DNA from: a virus
Length of the DNA stretch: 39,778 nt
Reading direction: 5' to 3' (one strand)
Virus record (IMG/VR): IMGVR_UViG_3300005253_000557
Span: 1-39,778 of that record
Part shown: piece by piece, positions 11,866 through 20,180 of the stretch
Layout of the letters: each line of letters opens with the position of its first letter
How positions within the stretch are numbered: the first letter of the stretch is position 1
Position numbers and translations under genes: made by a program
Notes under the pieces: generated by a model
Told to the model about the DNA's origin: nothing
Seen by the model: only the letters and a program-made list of their open reading frames with translations
Database searches by the model: none

Positions 11866-13545
11866 TTAAGCGTCTGTGAAGGTAGTTGGTATTGCTTCAG
11901 TGCGTGAAACACCAAAATCTTGCCGTAATTTCTCTAGTTTAGATTCAAGCACTGGATGTTTAATGCTTAATTCAAGCTCAACATTATCCTTTTTATAGAC
12001 CGTTTTGGTAATCAACATACTATCGTTTAACAAATTACTGATCGTTTCAGGCACATTGAGAATCTGACAGGTATCACCTGGATTGATCGTCTCAATTCCA
12101 TTAGGAAAGTTATCATTAACAACTATCCTAAGTTTCAGAATTGGAGGTGTTAAGTCTTGCAGAACGGCGTTCCCTACTTCATCAGCCGTTGTTGAATCTG
12201 TTACATTTGTTTCTCGTCGAAGCTTTGATCTATTGCCAAACTTAGTGATGTTACTCGCATCAGTATATCGTCTGACTGTAGCGTTGTTAAAATAAATGAA
12301 AGCTTCATTAGCTGCATTTGCTAAATCCTCCTGTAGAGAAATTGAAGTAATATCTCGCTGTACAATAAAAACATGATCGGTTCCATCCGTTGCCTTTTTC
12401 AAAGTAAAGACATTATCAGCCAAGACTCTCCAAAACCATCTTCGGTCAGTATCCTGTACCAACTTAATTGCACGATTCAATCCCACGCCATAAGTAACAG
12501 CCTCAAACTTATCTTTGATGGTAGTAGTCGTTTCCTCAACTGAATCAGAAGTAAAGTTAATCCGAGCCTGACCATTCATCGAACGGTAATTATTAATAAT
12601 CTGCTTGGCGATATTCGTTACCGTATCTCCTGAAGTAAAGTCATGGACTATAGTAGTGCTTGTTCGCCAGAGAGATTGAAACAATTTTGAGACATGACCA
12701 AAACAACGGATCGTCACCCGCTCAATCCCATCCTGAACATCTAATGTTCGCTGTCCTATAAAACCTGAGAAGTAATCAATCCCTTCTGCATCTAGTTTAG
12801 GACCACCAACACGAATAATAAGAGCTGAGTTTAATTGAGTATCAACATCGCCAAAGGTATCAATATTTTTATTCGTCGTGACCAGTGCTTCCATCGAGCC
12901 ATTGATCTGACGAGTGATCGAGGCAAAGTCATACTTCTCAGTTACGTCTACTTCTGATCCATCATCAGTCTCGACAATGAAAATAAATTGTTTCTCGGGC
13001 TGGATATTTACCCCGGCTGAGATACCCGTTGGTGTTTTATCGTCTCTTGTTATATTAGGACCAATCGTAAAAGTGACGAAAACATCCATTGGCCCTGATA
13101 AACTACTTGGCGTACCAAAAGGATCAGGAGAACCATCACTGAAAGTGTCTGTTACTTCTCTCCTTAAATCAGAGGTAGCAGCCCTTGAAATTGTTAAGCT
13201 CTCAGCTCCAGGGTCTTCCCAATGTAATCCTATCCAATAGCTAACACCTGAAACAATATCTATCCTATTCGAGCCAGTGAAGGTAAAAGTAATTGCTTCC
13301 TCTGAGTTATTATTGACTGTTTCATCACCCGTTACAGCCAACAATTCTCCTGGCTCACCACCGTCATCAGCATAAATCACACCTCTAACATCTGTTGAAC
13401 CAGCGCCGGTTATCGAAATCCTAGCAGTTAAAGTCTCGGCAGTACCATTTGAAGTGGGAGTAGCAGAACTTACGGCCAATTTATCAGTAGAGCTATTACT
13501 TGAACCTGACCCATCAGTTGTTTTTCCGAATGTTGTAGTTGCCAT
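11866..13545 (-). CDS. Tail hub/baseplate protein with N-terminal beta-sandwich domain (559 aa)
   Basis: The first 155 residues form a beta-rich, Thr/Ser-rich domain (GGEPGELLAVTGDETV and SGVSYWIGLHWEDPG are its best-preserved parts), like the decorative domains found on phage tails. From about 190 the sequence matches tail-hub proteins of siphophages: FIGQRTLDVQDGIERVTIRC, then IIVHDFTSGD, LNRAIKLVQDTDRRWFWRVL, and a closing TPPILKLRIVVND. These sit at the tail tip and connect to receptor-binding proteins. The gene follows Dit directly, its ATG overlapping the Dit stop by one base. It has no catalytic site. I name it by position and pattern. Confidence 0.68.
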   Translation of the reverse strand: MATTTFGKTTDGSGSSNSSTDKLAVSSATPTSNGTAETLTARISITGAGSTDVRGVIYADDGGEPGELLAVTGDETVNNNSEEAITFTFTGSNRIDIVSGVSYWIGLHWEDPGAESLTISRAATSDLRREVTDTFSDGSPDPFGTPSSLSGPMDVFVTFTIGPNITRDDKTPTGISAGVNIQPEKQFIFIVETDDGSEVDVTEKYDFASITRQINGSMEALVTTNKNIDTFGDVDTQLNSALIIRVGGPKLDAEGIDYFSGFIGQRTLDVQDGIERVTIRCFGHVSKLFQSLWRTSTTIVHDFTSGDTVTNIAKQIINNYRSMNGQARINFTSDSVEETTTTIKDKFEAVTYGVGLNRAIKLVQDTDRRWFWRVLADNVFTLKKATDGTDHVFIVQRDITSISLQEDLANAANEAFIYFNNATVRRYTDASNITKFGNRSKLRRETNVTDSTTADEVGNAVLQDLTPPILKLRIVVNDNFPNGIETINPGDTCQILNVPETISNLLNDSMLITKTVYKKDNVELELSIKHPVLESKLEKLRQDFGVSRTEAIPTTFTDA

Positions 13546-15362
13546 TACGCTACCGAATGATGAGTCAGGAAGTAGTCAAACTCTACATCTAAATTAAAGT
13601 CTGTGGGAAACGAGTCATATAACTTAAACCATAAATCTTCTAAGGCTTGTGCTGTCCAAGTAGAACCTGCATCAGTTGAAACGTTAATCTTACCCTGAGT
13701 ATAATCACCAGCAGTATTAATCTTGAACGAATAGAAATTTTGCGCATCTCCACCTGCTTGAGTGAGAACAATATGATAATCAACTCCACTGGTTAGAGAT
13801 GGCGGGGTACTGAAGGTAACAGGAATAATTGTGAAGTCATCCTCAGTGACACTCGATTCTAAGATTATTGCTGAAGCACTCGTCACAACCGTACCAGAAG
13901 GCTCCCCACCATTATCTGTCTGAATTTCAACTGTTATATCATCATTACTGGTCTGAGCTGTCCCGGTATATTTCTGAATATTATCAACATAAAATCCCTG
14001 AGTACCAGAAGGAGGTGCGTTGTTAATTTCTATTTGTCCTGCTCCAGCAAATGTCTGACCAACAACGGTATGTTCTAAGGAACCATCAGCATAGATTTCG
14101 ATGTTATTACCAACTGGTCGAAACTCCCAAGTCTTATCTACACCACTGATTGTTTTTTGGTCAATGCCATCAACTCTAATAGTTGAAGTCCCAGCTTGGA
14201 GGAATAGATATATTCTAATGTTAAGACCACCAGAAGCAGATAATTGACAATAATGCGTAGCATTTGTTTCTCCACTCGTCCCTGCTGTAAGACGTGCAAT
14301 ATCAAACTTCATTCCCTCAAAGTCTGTCTCATCAGAAGTAACTGCGTGTGAAGAAGGAGCCGTAGCTTGAAATTCTAATCTTTGATTTTGCTCAACAGCA
14401 TTAGTTCCTCCCGTCTGAGTCCATAAAGAAGTATCAAAACTGTTATCATTAAAATTATCATACGAAGCTAGATTAAACGCTGTTCCTGTTATCTTCTTAA
14501 GCAAGAGATCAATCTGCGGAACTGATATATTTGAATCAGGATTAATCTGCTGAGCTAGTTCAGTATTCCCAAATACTGATCTCACATTATCTGATCCAGT
14601 TTGTGATTGATGAATTGTAGAAGCTGTTTCAACCGTAGTCCGAAATTGATTAGTGCCTAATACCGTTCGTGGAATCAAACCTGTAAATCGTTTTGCTCTA
14701 GTGTTATAAGTAACCTCTTTTGCTCGTCCATCAATAACTACCACATCATCCGAAACAAAATTAGTTGCTACTGAGATAGATTCATTGGTTGTTTTGTTCA
14801 GGAAAGTTAAAGCAGTTATCGCATTACCTCCTGTACTATCCAAGGTTAAAGTAATGATCGGATCAGGCCGTAAACTTCCCCCTATGCTAACTTCACTTGA
14901 GAAAGGTGAACCTGTAATATCTAAGAAAGAATTTTCAGTAAGCGTTGTTTCAATCGCATAACCTCTTGGTGCTAACAATTGGATAGTGAACGGGATATAA
15001 TCAATATTAAAATGTTCCTCCTCTCGCAAGATGCTTGAGGGATTGAGACAAATACAATCTTCATAAGCAAACACTCCGTCAGTCGCCGTCAGTATGAGAC
15101 TTGCCTTTTGCTGGAAGACAGCTACGAAATCACGCACCCTAGTCTGATATGTTGAAATACTATTAACAGTTCCCAACAAAGTTCCCTTAATCTCAAGAAT
15201 CTGAGCACCGGGAGTCAGAGAAATAATATCAACTCCACGATCACGCGCAGGACGTAAGATAGCTGTATCGCGTTCAGCCGCAGACTTCTCACGAAAGATA
15301 TTTACACTAACTCCATTACTGGCGTTAAGCGTAAAGTCTCCAAAGGTGATAGTAGAGATCAT
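13545..15362 (-). CDS. Distal tail protein (Dit-like) with extra carbohydrate-binding-like domains (605 aa)
   Basis: Residues 1-150 match the siphophage Dit fold (FGDFTLNASNGVSVNIFREK; LEIKGTLLGTVNSISTYQTR; FNIDYIPFTIQLLAPRGYAI). The middle, about 290-465, looks like a LamG/concanavalin-type beta sandwich (FNDNSFDTSLWTQTGGT; ADGSLEHTVVGQTFAGAGQI), usually a sugar-binding module. The C-terminal end repeats a beta-sandwich (SGVDYHIVLTQAGGD) that is shared with the neighbouring hub protein. Standard Dit proteins are about 250-300 aa, so the added domains may help adsorb to host surface glycans. Ribosome site AGGAG is 9 nt from the ATG. Confidence 0.72.
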   Translation of the reverse strand: MISTITFGDFTLNASNGVSVNIFREKSAAERDTAILRPARDRGVDIISLTPGAQILEIKGTLLGTVNSISTYQTRVRDFVAVFQQKASLILTATDGVFAYEDCICLNPSSILREEEHFNIDYIPFTIQLLAPRGYAIETTLTENSFLDITGSPFSSEVSIGGSLRPDPIITLTLDSTGGNAITALTFLNKTTNESISVATNFVSDDVVVIDGRAKEVTYNTRAKRFTGLIPRTVLGTNQFRTTVETASTIHQSQTGSDNVRSVFGNTELAQQINPDSNISVPQIDLLLKKITGTAFNLASYDNFNDNSFDTSLWTQTGGTNAVEQNQRLEFQATAPSSHAVTSDETDFEGMKFDIARLTAGTSGETNATHYCQLSASGGLNIRIYLFLQAGTSTIRVDGIDQKTISGVDKTWEFRPVGNNIEIYADGSLEHTVVGQTFAGAGQIEINNAPPSGTQGFYVDNIQKYTGTAQTSNDDITVEIQTDNGGEPSGTVVTSASAIILESSVTEDDFTIIPVTFSTPPSLTSGVDYHIVLTQAGGDAQNFYSFKINTAGDYTQGKINVSTDAGSTWTAQALEDLWFKLYDSFPTDFNLDVEFDYFLTHHSVA

Positions 15363-15363
15363 A

Positions 15364-16566
15364 TTAAAATACTCCTAGCTCTGAAGACTCAACACCACCC
15401 TCTAATATTTTATTGAGCAGCTTTAAGAAACGGTCAGAGTCCACATCATTATTAATAGTGATGCCACCCATATTCACAGTTGTCTTATGAGTTGGGACTA
15501 CTGTCTCTCCACCATGAGCTGCAATGATCTGTCGTGATCCTCGCGGCCCGGGGACTACTCCACCATTATCAAACTCTGGTAGTAAGAGTCCGGCTGGACC
15601 TAATAATCCTTGGAGCACTCTATTAGTTATATTCTCACCCGGGGCCAATTTGCTTTCTACTTTATCAGCAAGAATTAATACTTTAGATAAAGCAGTAGTA
15701 AGTGAATCCCAAGCATCAGTAACTACTTCAATGCCCTTAAAGAAATCTCCCAACGCTGGGACCATAACATCAGTAATGAAAGGCACTAACTTGTCCCGCA
15801 TGAACGGCAAAATCTGGTCCTTCATAACAGGCAAAAGCTTCTCACCGATTTCCTCTCTAACATCCTTCCAGTCTTCTGCTAACGCTTTGAGTTGGTTAGC
15901 CACACTGCTCTGCGTTCGTAGTAAATCACCCTGAGCGTCTGTGCTATTCTTAAACAGCAAATTCATTGTAGCTTGAGCCTTAGCCTGCTTAGTCAACTCC
16001 TCACCTGCCTCTGCCAATCCAGCAGCATAAGCCTCAGTTTTTACATCAGCCTCAGTAATGACGATACCCAAAGTCTTTAGGGATTCACGCTCACCCGTCA
16101 AAGCTGAAGTAAAAGCTCTGATGACATCCTTATCTTGTCGATTGTTAAACGAAGCAACATCTAAGGCCAGCTCTGTCATCTGTTGTGACATCTCTGCTGC
16201 GGCCTCAGTTTGTAGACCCATTGGCTTTAAGACATCTCCAATGCCAGAGGTAAATTCCTTCAATGACGTTGCTGACCGTCCTACGCTCTCACCAAATTCA
16301 TCTGCCCATTTTTCTACATCCTCAGCAATACCACGAAAAACAACATTGAACTTGCTTTGTATCTCCTCTGCATCTGACGCTGCCTTAATAGAGATAGCAG
16401 CAATCCCTCCGATAGAAGCTACTACTGAAATTGCGGCAAACTTAATACCGGCAGCGTGATCTTGTACCTTACTACGCAATTTTCCGATTCCACGGGAAGT
16501 ACTCTGAAAAGCTTTTTTAGTATTATCTTTAGCGGTTAAAATTATTTGTATTCTTTCGGTTGGCAT
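15364..16566 (-). CDS. Tape measure protein (400 aa)
   Basis: A helical protein with a hydrophobic core segment at about 44-63 (AAISVVASIGGIAAISIKAA), Phe/Ala-rich coils, and a Gly-rich C-terminal section with GGVVPGPRGSRQ. It opens MPTERIQIILTAKDNTKKAF, a start common in phage tape measures. Its length sets tail length; at about 1.5 angstrom per residue, 400 aa would give a tail of roughly 60 nm, short for a siphovirus. It directly follows the frameshifted tail chaperone pair, as in lambda-type phages. Its ATG lies inside the end of the chaperone's extended frame. A TATACT box lies 8 nt before the ATG. Confidence 0.9.
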   Translation of the reverse strand: MPTERIQIILTAKDNTKKAFQSTSRGIGKLRSKVQDHAAGIKFAAISVVASIGGIAAISIKAASDAEEIQSKFNVVFRGIAEDVEKWADEFGESVGRSATSLKEFTSGIGDVLKPMGLQTEAAAEMSQQMTELALDVASFNNRQDKDVIRAFTSALTGERESLKTLGIVITEADVKTEAYAAGLAEAGEELTKQAKAQATMNLLFKNSTDAQGDLLRTQSSVANQLKALAEDWKDVREEIGEKLLPVMKDQILPFMRDKLVPFITDVMVPALGDFFKGIEVVTDAWDSLTTALSKVLILADKVESKLAPGENITNRVLQGLLGPAGLLLPEFDNGGVVPGPRGSRQIIAAHGGETVVPTHKTTVNMGGITINNDVDSDRFLKLLNKILEGGVESSELGVF

Positions 16567-17013
16567 GCAAGTTCAGTATAACAAGAAAATCTCTAATATC
16601 CTCGCTATTCTGATTTCTCAGTTGGCTTGGTGTCCAACCAAACTCTTTACATAGCCTATACTCCTGGTATTGGCGTGGTACTACTCCGACTGGCTTTCCT
16701 TGGATGAGGTTACTGATTCGCCCGATGTCTTTTTTTTTAACGAACTATTAGCCACTGTCTGCTCCAAAAGATATAAAACAACTTCCATCGGTAATCGCCT
16801 GATATTCTCTTTACTGATTTCGAGAGGCTTGCCGTCTTCATCATCAAAGTTCCATCCTTTAATAATTGCAGGTAACAATATGGTTGCCATCTCAACCTCA
16901 CTTATTCCCGGCTTAATGTCACTGAAAGCACCCCACGGGGCTTTCTTTAACATGATAACTTTACTCCCCTCGTAGCCGGGAACAGTGATCTCCTTTGTTT
17001 CTAATACCCTCAT
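16529..17013 (-). CDS. Tail assembly chaperone fusion product (G-T) by programmed -1 frameshift
   Basis: The zero-frame gene runs 17013 to its TAG at 16681 (110 aa). At 16735-16729 the mRNA has the slippery A AAA AAG, and a -1 slip there opens a frame of 66 further codons to the TAA at 16529, giving a 161-aa fusion. The extension (YRLCKEFGWTPSQLRNQNSE and DIRDFLVILNLHANRKN) has the typical C-terminus of siphophage tail chaperones. The arithmetic closes exactly: 95 codons plus 66 codons plus stop. As in lambda gpG/gpGT, the two products help assemble the tail tube around the tape measure. The gene lies directly upstream of the tape measure gene. Confidence 0.88.
16575..16583 (-). promoter_or_regulatory. 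Extended -10 box before the tape measure gene
   Basis: Minus strand TGTTATACTGAACTTGC then ATG. TATACT with TGT upstream is an extended -10 box, 8 nt before the start codon. It lies within the coding part of the tail-chaperone extension, so it may be coincidental. It belongs to the recurrent set listed elsewhere. Confidence 0.4.
16681..17013 (-). CDS. Tail assembly chaperone, short product G (110 aa)
   Basis: The zero-frame product ending at the TAG at 16681. It begins MRVLETKEITVPGYEGSKV and includes NIRRLPMEVVLYLLEQTV, the helical section shared by tail chaperones of this type. It is the abundant partner of the frameshifted product. Its ATG is coupled to the preceding small membrane gene (ATGA, 17010-17013). 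Confidence 0.82.
   Translation of the reverse strand: MRVLETKEITVPGYEGSKVIMLKKAPWGAFSDIKPGISEVEMATILLPAIIKGWNFDDEDGKPLEISKENIRRLPMEVVLYLLEQTVANSSLKKKTSGESVTSSKESQSE
16729..16735 (-). other. Programmed -1 ribosomal frameshift site, A AAA AAG
   Basis: Zero-frame codons read TTA AAA AAA AAG ACA, so the heptamer A AAA AAG is in phase for tandem tRNA slippage, as in dnaX-type sites. Moving back one base changes the next codon to GAC and removes all stops up to 16529. Downstream structure was not evaluated. Confidence 0.85.
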
Positions 17014-17111
17014 CCGTAAAGTAATTTACCAAACAGAATCAGAAGTATTGGGACGATAACTATAAATAGAATCAATCCCATTCCCCAATCGCTTGATTTT
17101 CCTTTGTCCAT
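17010..17111 (-). CDS. Tiny membrane protein (33 aa) before the tail chaperones
   Basis: A 33-codon frame with one long hydrophobic helix (GLILFIVIVPILLILFGKLL) after a polar head MDKGKSSDWGM. It has a purine-rich ribosome site (AGAGGGG) and ends overlapping the chaperone ATG as ATGA. The coupling and strong hydrophobic core argue that it is real. A membrane peptide between tail tube and chaperone is not standard in siphophages and has no assigned role here. Confidence 0.52.
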   Translation of the reverse strand: MDKGKSSDWGMGLILFIVIVPILLILFGKLLYG

Positions 17112-17129
17112 ACCCCTCTATGTTAAGGA

Positions 17130-18107
17130 TTAAGTAGTGTAACTTGATTGCCCGTTTACCAACGTAGCAGTCATTACGTTACCGCTAGAAACCTCTATAT
17201 GTGCTTTGAACTCGACTATTTGGCGCACAATATCACCTAACGCGATAGTGCGATCAAAGCCAAGAAAATTAACATTAAACAAATCTATTGTCAACTTGGG
17301 TCCATTACCGGCACCAATATCAACTGCGGTATCTTCCCACTCTAATCTCATGGCTTGGTTGGTATCAGCGAAGACAAAATCATGTTCAACATCTCCATCA
17401 AAGACTCGTTCAAAGGAACCAGTGATTTCTAGGGCAGTGTTGTAAATATCTGTAGGTGTATTAGAGCCACTAGCGAAGTCAGGATCAGCACCCTTAGATA
17501 AAGTAAGGGTCAGGTTATTAATCACTGTAGCTCCTGCCGCGGTAAGTCCACTCTGCGTAGACGCCACCTTAAAGGTGAACGTCCCAGGAGCAAATACAAA
17601 GTCCTGAGTAGTAAAATCAGGTGTCTCGCTTACATCAGCAGGAGGCTCTGACATAAATCCGACCTCTGCTGTAGTTAATGCATCAGGAGTAAAACTAAAC
17701 CCTAGAGTCTCTAAGGCAGCCCGGACGAATCTCTCAGTCTTATTAGGGTCTTGGATGCCTAGCGATAAGGTAGGATGCTGATTACTCTCAGTTCGGTTAA
17801 ACGTATGGCTAAATTCACCACTACCGTTATCAGTAGTGTCTACATCTCCAAATAATTGTGTTAAGAAATACCCTATCGCATTAGCCCGTAGGTCCATTGA
17901 AATAGAACCCTGGCCGAACTTCTGCAATGTCTTTTCTTCTTCACTACTTATGAGCTTCCCCTGAGCGCCCATAACTGACTGTGTGTTAATACGCTGTTGG
18001 AAATCAAAACCTACAGACGGAATCCATAAAGCGGCGGCTACACCTGTTCCTCTTGTTGCCTCTCGCCCTATACCGAGGGATACCCTATCACCAACGAATA
18101 CACTCAT
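17130..18107 (-). CDS. Major tail tube protein (325 aa)
   Basis: The sequence MSVFVGDRVSLGIGREATRGTGVAAALWIPSVGFDFQ is a typical tail-tube start. Beta-rich sequence follows, including TLSLGIQDPNKTERFVRAAL, GAGNGPKLTIDLFNVNFLGF and a final beta tail. It would stack as the hollow tube of the siphovirus tail. Place in the order (tail terminator, tube, chaperones, tape measure) agrees. The second part may hold an Ig-like insertion, since 325 aa is longer than lambda gpV (246 aa). No ribosome site is clear; a TATAGT box precedes the ATG by 6 nt. Confidence 0.85.
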   Translation of the reverse strand: MSVFVGDRVSLGIGREATRGTGVAAALWIPSVGFDFQQRINTQSVMGAQGKLISSEEEKTLQKFGQGSISMDLRANAIGYFLTQLFGDVDTTDNGSGEFSHTFNRTESNQHPTLSLGIQDPNKTERFVRAALETLGFSFTPDALTTAEVGFMSEPPADVSETPDFTTQDFVFAPGTFTFKVASTQSGLTAAGATVINNLTLTLSKGADPDFASGSNTPTDIYNTALEITGSFERVFDGDVEHDFVFADTNQAMRLEWEDTAVDIGAGNGPKLTIDLFNVNFLGFDRTIALGDIVRQIVEFKAHIEVSSGNVMTATLVNGQSSYTT

Positions 18108-18113
18108 AGCAAC

Positions 18114-18122
18114 ACTATATCA
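18114..18122 (-). promoter_or_regulatory. Extended -10 box before the tail tube gene
   Basis: Minus strand TTGATATAGTGTTGCT then ATG. TATAGT with TGA upstream forms an extended -10, 6 nt from the ATG. Placed before one of the most heavily needed virion genes, it may boost tail-tube expression. No -35 was identified. Confidence 0.45.
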
Positions 18123-18587
18123 AGTTAGCTGATTAGTGTCTACGAAAGTCTCTACCTGCACAATAATCTCCTTGCCCCGCAAAACACGATCTGAGGAATA
18201 AAACCAAACTGAAGGTATCGGACGAACAAACAAAACATTCTCTGCCGTAGTATTGGCGTTTCCACTGAATCGAGCATTAGCTGGTTTATCAAACTCATCA
18301 ATCACCGTATCTGAGAGCGCCCGTAATGAACGCTCAGCTTCTACTAGCCCCTCTCCGGTGCCGCCTTGTTGATCTGATGAGAACTCTTGATAAAGACGGA
18401 CTTGAAAAGCATACACTCTGTTCCTCTCCTGGGTAGCTTCAAAGTCACTCTCATTCTCAGCCCCCGTTACTGTCGCAGCGGGATATTTCCGAAACTGTGA
18501 TTTCTCCCAATTAGAAACTTCCTGAATACCATCAATGGATTCAAGGATAGATATTATCTGAGCGGTGATGGCGGTTTCTAAAGCCAT
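18120..18587 (-). CDS. Tail terminator / tail completion protein (155 aa)
   Basis: A compact alpha/beta protein starting MALETAITAQIISILESIDG, with TVIDEFDKPANARFS and a closing GKEIIVQVETFVD. This order of helices and strands, the length and the place between the HK97 gp10-like protein and the tail tube match tail terminator proteins that cap the tube end and join it to the head. Ribosome site AGGAG is present. No enzymatic motif is expected. Confidence 0.7.
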   Translation of the reverse strand: MALETAITAQIISILESIDGIQEVSNWEKSQFRKYPAATVTGAENESDFEATQERNRVYAFQVRLYQEFSSDQQGGTGEGLVEAERSLRALSDTVIDEFDKPANARFSGNANTTAENVLFVRPIPSVWFYSSDRVLRGKEIIVQVETFVDTNQLT

Positions 18588-18967
18588 TAAAATACTCTCC
18601 TTAAGGCTCGATTAACTGATCTTTGTATTACTCTCTCGATGCTAGATTTTTCCTTCTTGGCTGCACGATTCAACCAAGGTCGTGCTCGCATGAATCTTGT
18701 CCCTTCATGTAAAAACTTAGCATAAAATACCCTTGTTCCAATGCTCCCTTGCAACCGACCACGATCCCGTTCAATGGTATGGCTCGAACGTAAGCGGCCA
18801 GTCTTTACTCGAGGCTCAATAGTTGCTTCAATAAGCGCTCTCCTTTGCAGGATAACTAAAGCCTGATCAATTCCTCTCCCAACTTCTTTATTAATTATTT
18901 GTGGTGCTCTAACCATCGCCACTTTCAATTCTTTCAGCCCTTTAATTTGTATGGTTATATTGGCCAT
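18587..18967 (-). CDS. HK97 gp10-like neck protein (126 aa)
   Basis: I start it at ATG 18967, which overlaps the preceding stop as ATGA, rather than the frame start at 18988. It opens MANITIQIKGLKELKVAMV and contains SSHTIERDRGRLQGSIGTR and VFYAKFLHEGTRFMRARPWL. The 'YAKFLHEGTRFMRARPWL' motif is the signature of the HK97 gp10 family, proteins of the head-tail neck. It ends in a basic arginine-rich tail. It lies between the head closure and tail terminator genes, in the usual order. Confidence 0.87.
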   Translation of the reverse strand: MANITIQIKGLKELKVAMVRAPQIINKEVGRGIDQALVILQRRALIEATIEPRVKTGRLRSSHTIERDRGRLQGSIGTRVFYAKFLHEGTRFMRARPWLNRAAKKEKSSIERVIQRSVNRALRRVF

Positions 18968-19278
18968 CAGTCTTGTGCTTCTTGGCACTCTAGCTCCTGA
19001 TAATCTTCTCCACCACTGGTTACGGTTTTAACCCCAACAACACGCAATTCTCTCCCATCGGTTGTAATAAGAGTGTCTCGCGGCAAGATCGTTCGTTCGG
19101 TATCCATAAAGACTCGAAAAGAACGCTCGCCAAATCCATCACCTGAGATTCCGACAGCAACATCGTCTTGCTGGACACTACTAAGGACATTGGTAAAAAT
19201 CGTGGCAAAATTTCCTGCGTCTCCGATGTACGATAGTCTACGGACGGTGACTGTTTCATCGAGCCAATGTAAGGCCAT
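18967..19278 (-). CDS. Head closure / head-tail joining protein (103 aa)
   Basis: A small beta-rich protein beginning MALHWLDETVTVRRLSYIGD and containing ISGDGFGERSFRVFMDTERT and RELRVVGVKTVTSGGEDYQE. It resembles phage head-tail joining proteins (the lambda gpFII/HK97 gp7-like class) in length and by its 'D-x-x-RxLRVVGV' beta hairpin. Adjacent genes are the gp6-like connector upstream and the gp10-like neck downstream, so the order agrees with a joining role. There is a 2-nt gap to the previous stop. Confidence 0.75.
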   Translation of the reverse strand: MALHWLDETVTVRRLSYIGDAGNFATIFTNVLSSVQQDDVAVGISGDGFGERSFRVFMDTERTILPRDTLITTDGRELRVVGVKTVTSGGEDYQELECQEAQD

Positions 19279-19280
19279 AA

Positions 19281-19916
19281 TTAACGAGAATTGAACCCGG
19301 TATCATCAATGGCTTCTCCAGGTCGAAAAGCGTCACCAAACCAACTTACGTTTCGTGCTAGGTAAGTATCCAAGACCCAATCAATCCCTAAGTTTTTCCA
19401 GTTCCCAGGCTCACCAGCAAAGGTCCGAGAGTATTGACCTAATGTTTCAGTTTCGATATTTCCTGTTTTCCGATTGTCATATAGTGACGATGCTAACTTG
19501 GTTGCCGCAAATTCAATATCTGCTGGTACGGTTTCATAACCAGAATCATATGTCACTCGATAACGCCGCTTGCCTTTGAAAAAATTAGACGTTCTGGTAA
19601 TCAATCCCTCTGTGAAATCAACTACATAATCACTGGTATCTATATCAGTGAAATCAGTGCTATCAAAATCATCTATCGAATCTTTAGATTGTAAACGAGT
19701 AAAGCTAATCACAGGACGTGACTTAAGAACCAACACCCTAAAGTCTCGATTCATGTCATATTCCTCATCGGTGTTTGTTGTTTGGGCAAAAATAACTCCG
19801 ATCAAGTTTTCGATGCCAGCGTTCACACCATCAACAACATCCTGAATGGCATCATCGTCAGTTGAGATACCAAGCTGTAATTGAACTTTTGTAACCGTTG
19901 TGAGAGCTGTTGCCAT
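19281..19916 (-). CDS. Head-tail connector protein, gp6-like (211 aa)
   Basis: The helical N-terminus MATALTTVTKVQLQLGIST is followed by DDDAIQDVVDGVNAGIENLIG, a classical gp6-type connector opening. A beta region (DFRVLVLKSRPVISFTRLQSK) and a helical closing region (AATKLASSLYDNRKTGNIETE) follow. These form the ring below the portal. It starts where the C2H2-finger gene ends (one base shared). Length is a little long for this class (usually about 100-200). Confidence 0.8.
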   Translation of the reverse strand: MATALTTVTKVQLQLGISTDDDAIQDVVDGVNAGIENLIGVIFAQTTNTDEEYDMNRDFRVLVLKSRPVISFTRLQSKDSIDDFDSTDFTDIDTSDYVVDFTEGLITRTSNFFKGKRRYRVTYDSGYETVPADIEFAATKLASSLYDNRKTGNIETETLGQYSRTFAGEPGNWKNLGIDWVLDTYLARNVSWFGDAFRPGEAIDDTGFNSR

Positions 19917-20164
19917 TATTTATGTATACGAGTCATGTGACTTTTCATCCCTCGAGCGGTTCCAAAACCTTTGCCACATACAGAACAAACATTTCTTATT
20001 GATGGCTGCCCAATCTCCTTATTCATCGGCGCGGCTTTCTCAACGTCCAAAAACCTAGCACTCCCGCGAGCCACTAGAGCTTCAGCTTTACTATCAGTTT
20101 CCTCTATTACTTCACCAGGCTTATAGAAGTCCCGATAAGATGTGATCATTAATATTTTTCTCAT
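19916..20164 (-). CDS. Head-region protein with C-terminal C2H2 zinc finger (82 aa)
   Basis: Residues 10-40 (YRDFYKPGEVIEETDSKAEA and VARGSARFLD) resemble the short 'fiber/decoration' type proteins often encoded beside the capsid gene. Residues 60-82 are a complete C2H2 finger: Cys60-x2-Cys63 in VCSVCGKGFGTARGM, with His76 and His81 in SHMTRIHK. The finger is rare in a phage structural region. It may hold the protein's C-terminus or bind DNA at the packaging end. It is near a run of hairpins between it and the capsid gene. Roles are inferred. Confidence 0.68.
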   Translation of the reverse strand: MRKILMITSYRDFYKPGEVIEETDSKAEALVARGSARFLDVEKAAPMNKEIGQPSIRNVCSVCGKGFGTARGMKSHMTRIHK

Positions 20165-20180
20165 ATATTTAATTCAGGTC

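Noticed and set aside
12083-13240. Plus-strand open frames within the tail genes
   Set aside because: They lie wholly opposite well-supported minus-strand tail genes and show no start signals or recognisable domains.
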